From NCBI GenBank assembly GCA_003445095.1, contig DLVS01000074.1:1-6353 (forward strand): DNA of 6,353 nucleotides, read 5' to 3'. Below, piece after piece: positions 6,011-6,353 of the stretch. The DNA is from Verrucomicrobiales bacterium (GTDB taxonomy: Bacteria; Verrucomicrobiota; Verrucomicrobiia; Limisphaerales; UBA9464). Position numbers and translations under genes: made by a program. The notes under the pieces were generated by a model. The model had not been told where the DNA came from. It worked only from the letters and a program-made list of their open reading frames with translations, and searched no databases. Every line of letters begins with the position of its first letter. Within the stretch, counting starts at the first letter, position 1.

Positions 6011-6353
6011 ATGAGTGGCGAAACCAATCAACCGACCTTCGAGTCGTCCGGATTTCCCGGTTCCTCCGGGCCCATGCTGCCGCAGGCGGTTCCAATCCAG
6101 ATTCTTCTTCTGACCGACGATGACGGTAGTTTTAATGAGGAAGACAAGTTTGGTTTGACTGCGTTGATCGACGCGTTGGACGGCACGGGCGGCGTGTTCG
6201 CAAAGTTCAAGGTCACCAAAGCACACCGGGACCAGGCAACCGCGGTTTTTACCGAACCTGCCAACGCCGACATCCAGCAATTCCGGTTCGACAATCCCGA
6301 ACACTTTAACCCGGCCCACTTTGACGAAGTGTGGATGATCGGAATCCGCGAAC
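6011..6353 (+). CDS. Uncharacterised protein, N-terminal 114 residues (runs off the window)
   Basis: An open frame from ATG 6011 that remains open to the last base. An in-frame TGA at 5969-5971 with no ATG in between fixes this as the first ATG start, though no Shine-Dalgarno is visible. The first 25 residues are Ser/Gly/Pro-rich and polar, with no signal peptide. From about residue 29 a compact fold seems to begin: VPIQILLLTDDDGSFNEEDK (a beta strand ending in acidic residues), then a helix GLTALIDALDG, KFKVTKAHRD, and late in the visible part FDEVWMIGIRE, another strand. The strand-helix-strand order and a 'FDEVWMIG' strand recall flavodoxin-like or ThuA/amidotransferase-like folds in which a field-wide 'open the file' strand follows; this is a weak guess. 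Codon use matches its neighbours. The coding call is good; the function is unknown. Confidence 0.7.
   Translation, partial: MSGETNQPTFESSGFPGSSGPMLPQAVPIQILLLTDDDGSFNEEDKFGLTALIDALDGTGGVFAKFKVTKAHRDQATAVFTEPANADIQQFRFDNPEHFNPAHFDEVWMIGIRE

Noticed and set aside
1..6353. CRISPR array, tRNA or toxin-antitoxin pair
   Set aside because: No regularly spaced direct repeats, no tRNA cloverleaf and no paired small genes were seen.

Overview
The window is GC-rich bacterial DNA with the flavour of a Verrucomicrobiota-type genome, most like the Pedosphaera/Limisphaerales side. This is an inference from three things. The left edge carries the tail of a Sig-70_X6-type ECF sigma factor. The signal peptidase I is long, with a large insertion and a 'PTG-S-x-QPTL' active-site box. 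The intergenic spaces are packed with short GC-rich hairpins. No rRNA or other taxonomic marker is present, so the assignment is tentative.

Layout. Bases 1-185 are the 3' end of an ECF sigma factor gene (+). Bases 186-315 are a short spacer that ends in a long GC-rich inverted repeat. Bases 316-2173 are an apparently complete group II intron, best assigned to class IIC. It has a GUGCG 5' end, a reverse transcriptase/maturase gene with a GTG start (731-2095), domain V, and domain VI with a bulged branch-point A at 2166. The intron lies exactly at the 3' foot of the inverted repeat, which is the insertion habit of class IIC introns. Bases 2248-3744 encode an exported serine hydrolase of the beta-lactamase/class C family (+). 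Bases 3745-4005 are a hairpin-rich space between convergent genes. Bases 4006-5223 (-) encode signal peptidase I (lepB). Bases 5224-5427 are a divergent promoter region with a perfect 7-bp dyad and an extended -10 box. Bases 5428-5691 (+) encode an 87-residue two-helix membrane protein. Bases 5692-6010 are another hairpin-rich, probably repetitive, non-coding stretch. From 6011 to the window edge (+) there is the start of an uncharacterised protein.

How the parts relate. Most genes look like separate transcription units. The intron has the same orientation as the sigma factor and hydrolase genes and sits between them, so splicing would restore a sigma-repeat-hydrolase leader. LepB and the serine hydrolase are linked only in the general sense that the hydrolase carries an N-terminal signal peptide, which the Sec/signal-peptidase route would remove.

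I see no defence system, CRISPR array or biosynthetic cluster. The most interesting points are the intron's placement at the foot of a stem-loop and the Met-to-Ala change next to the catalytic Ser of LepB.
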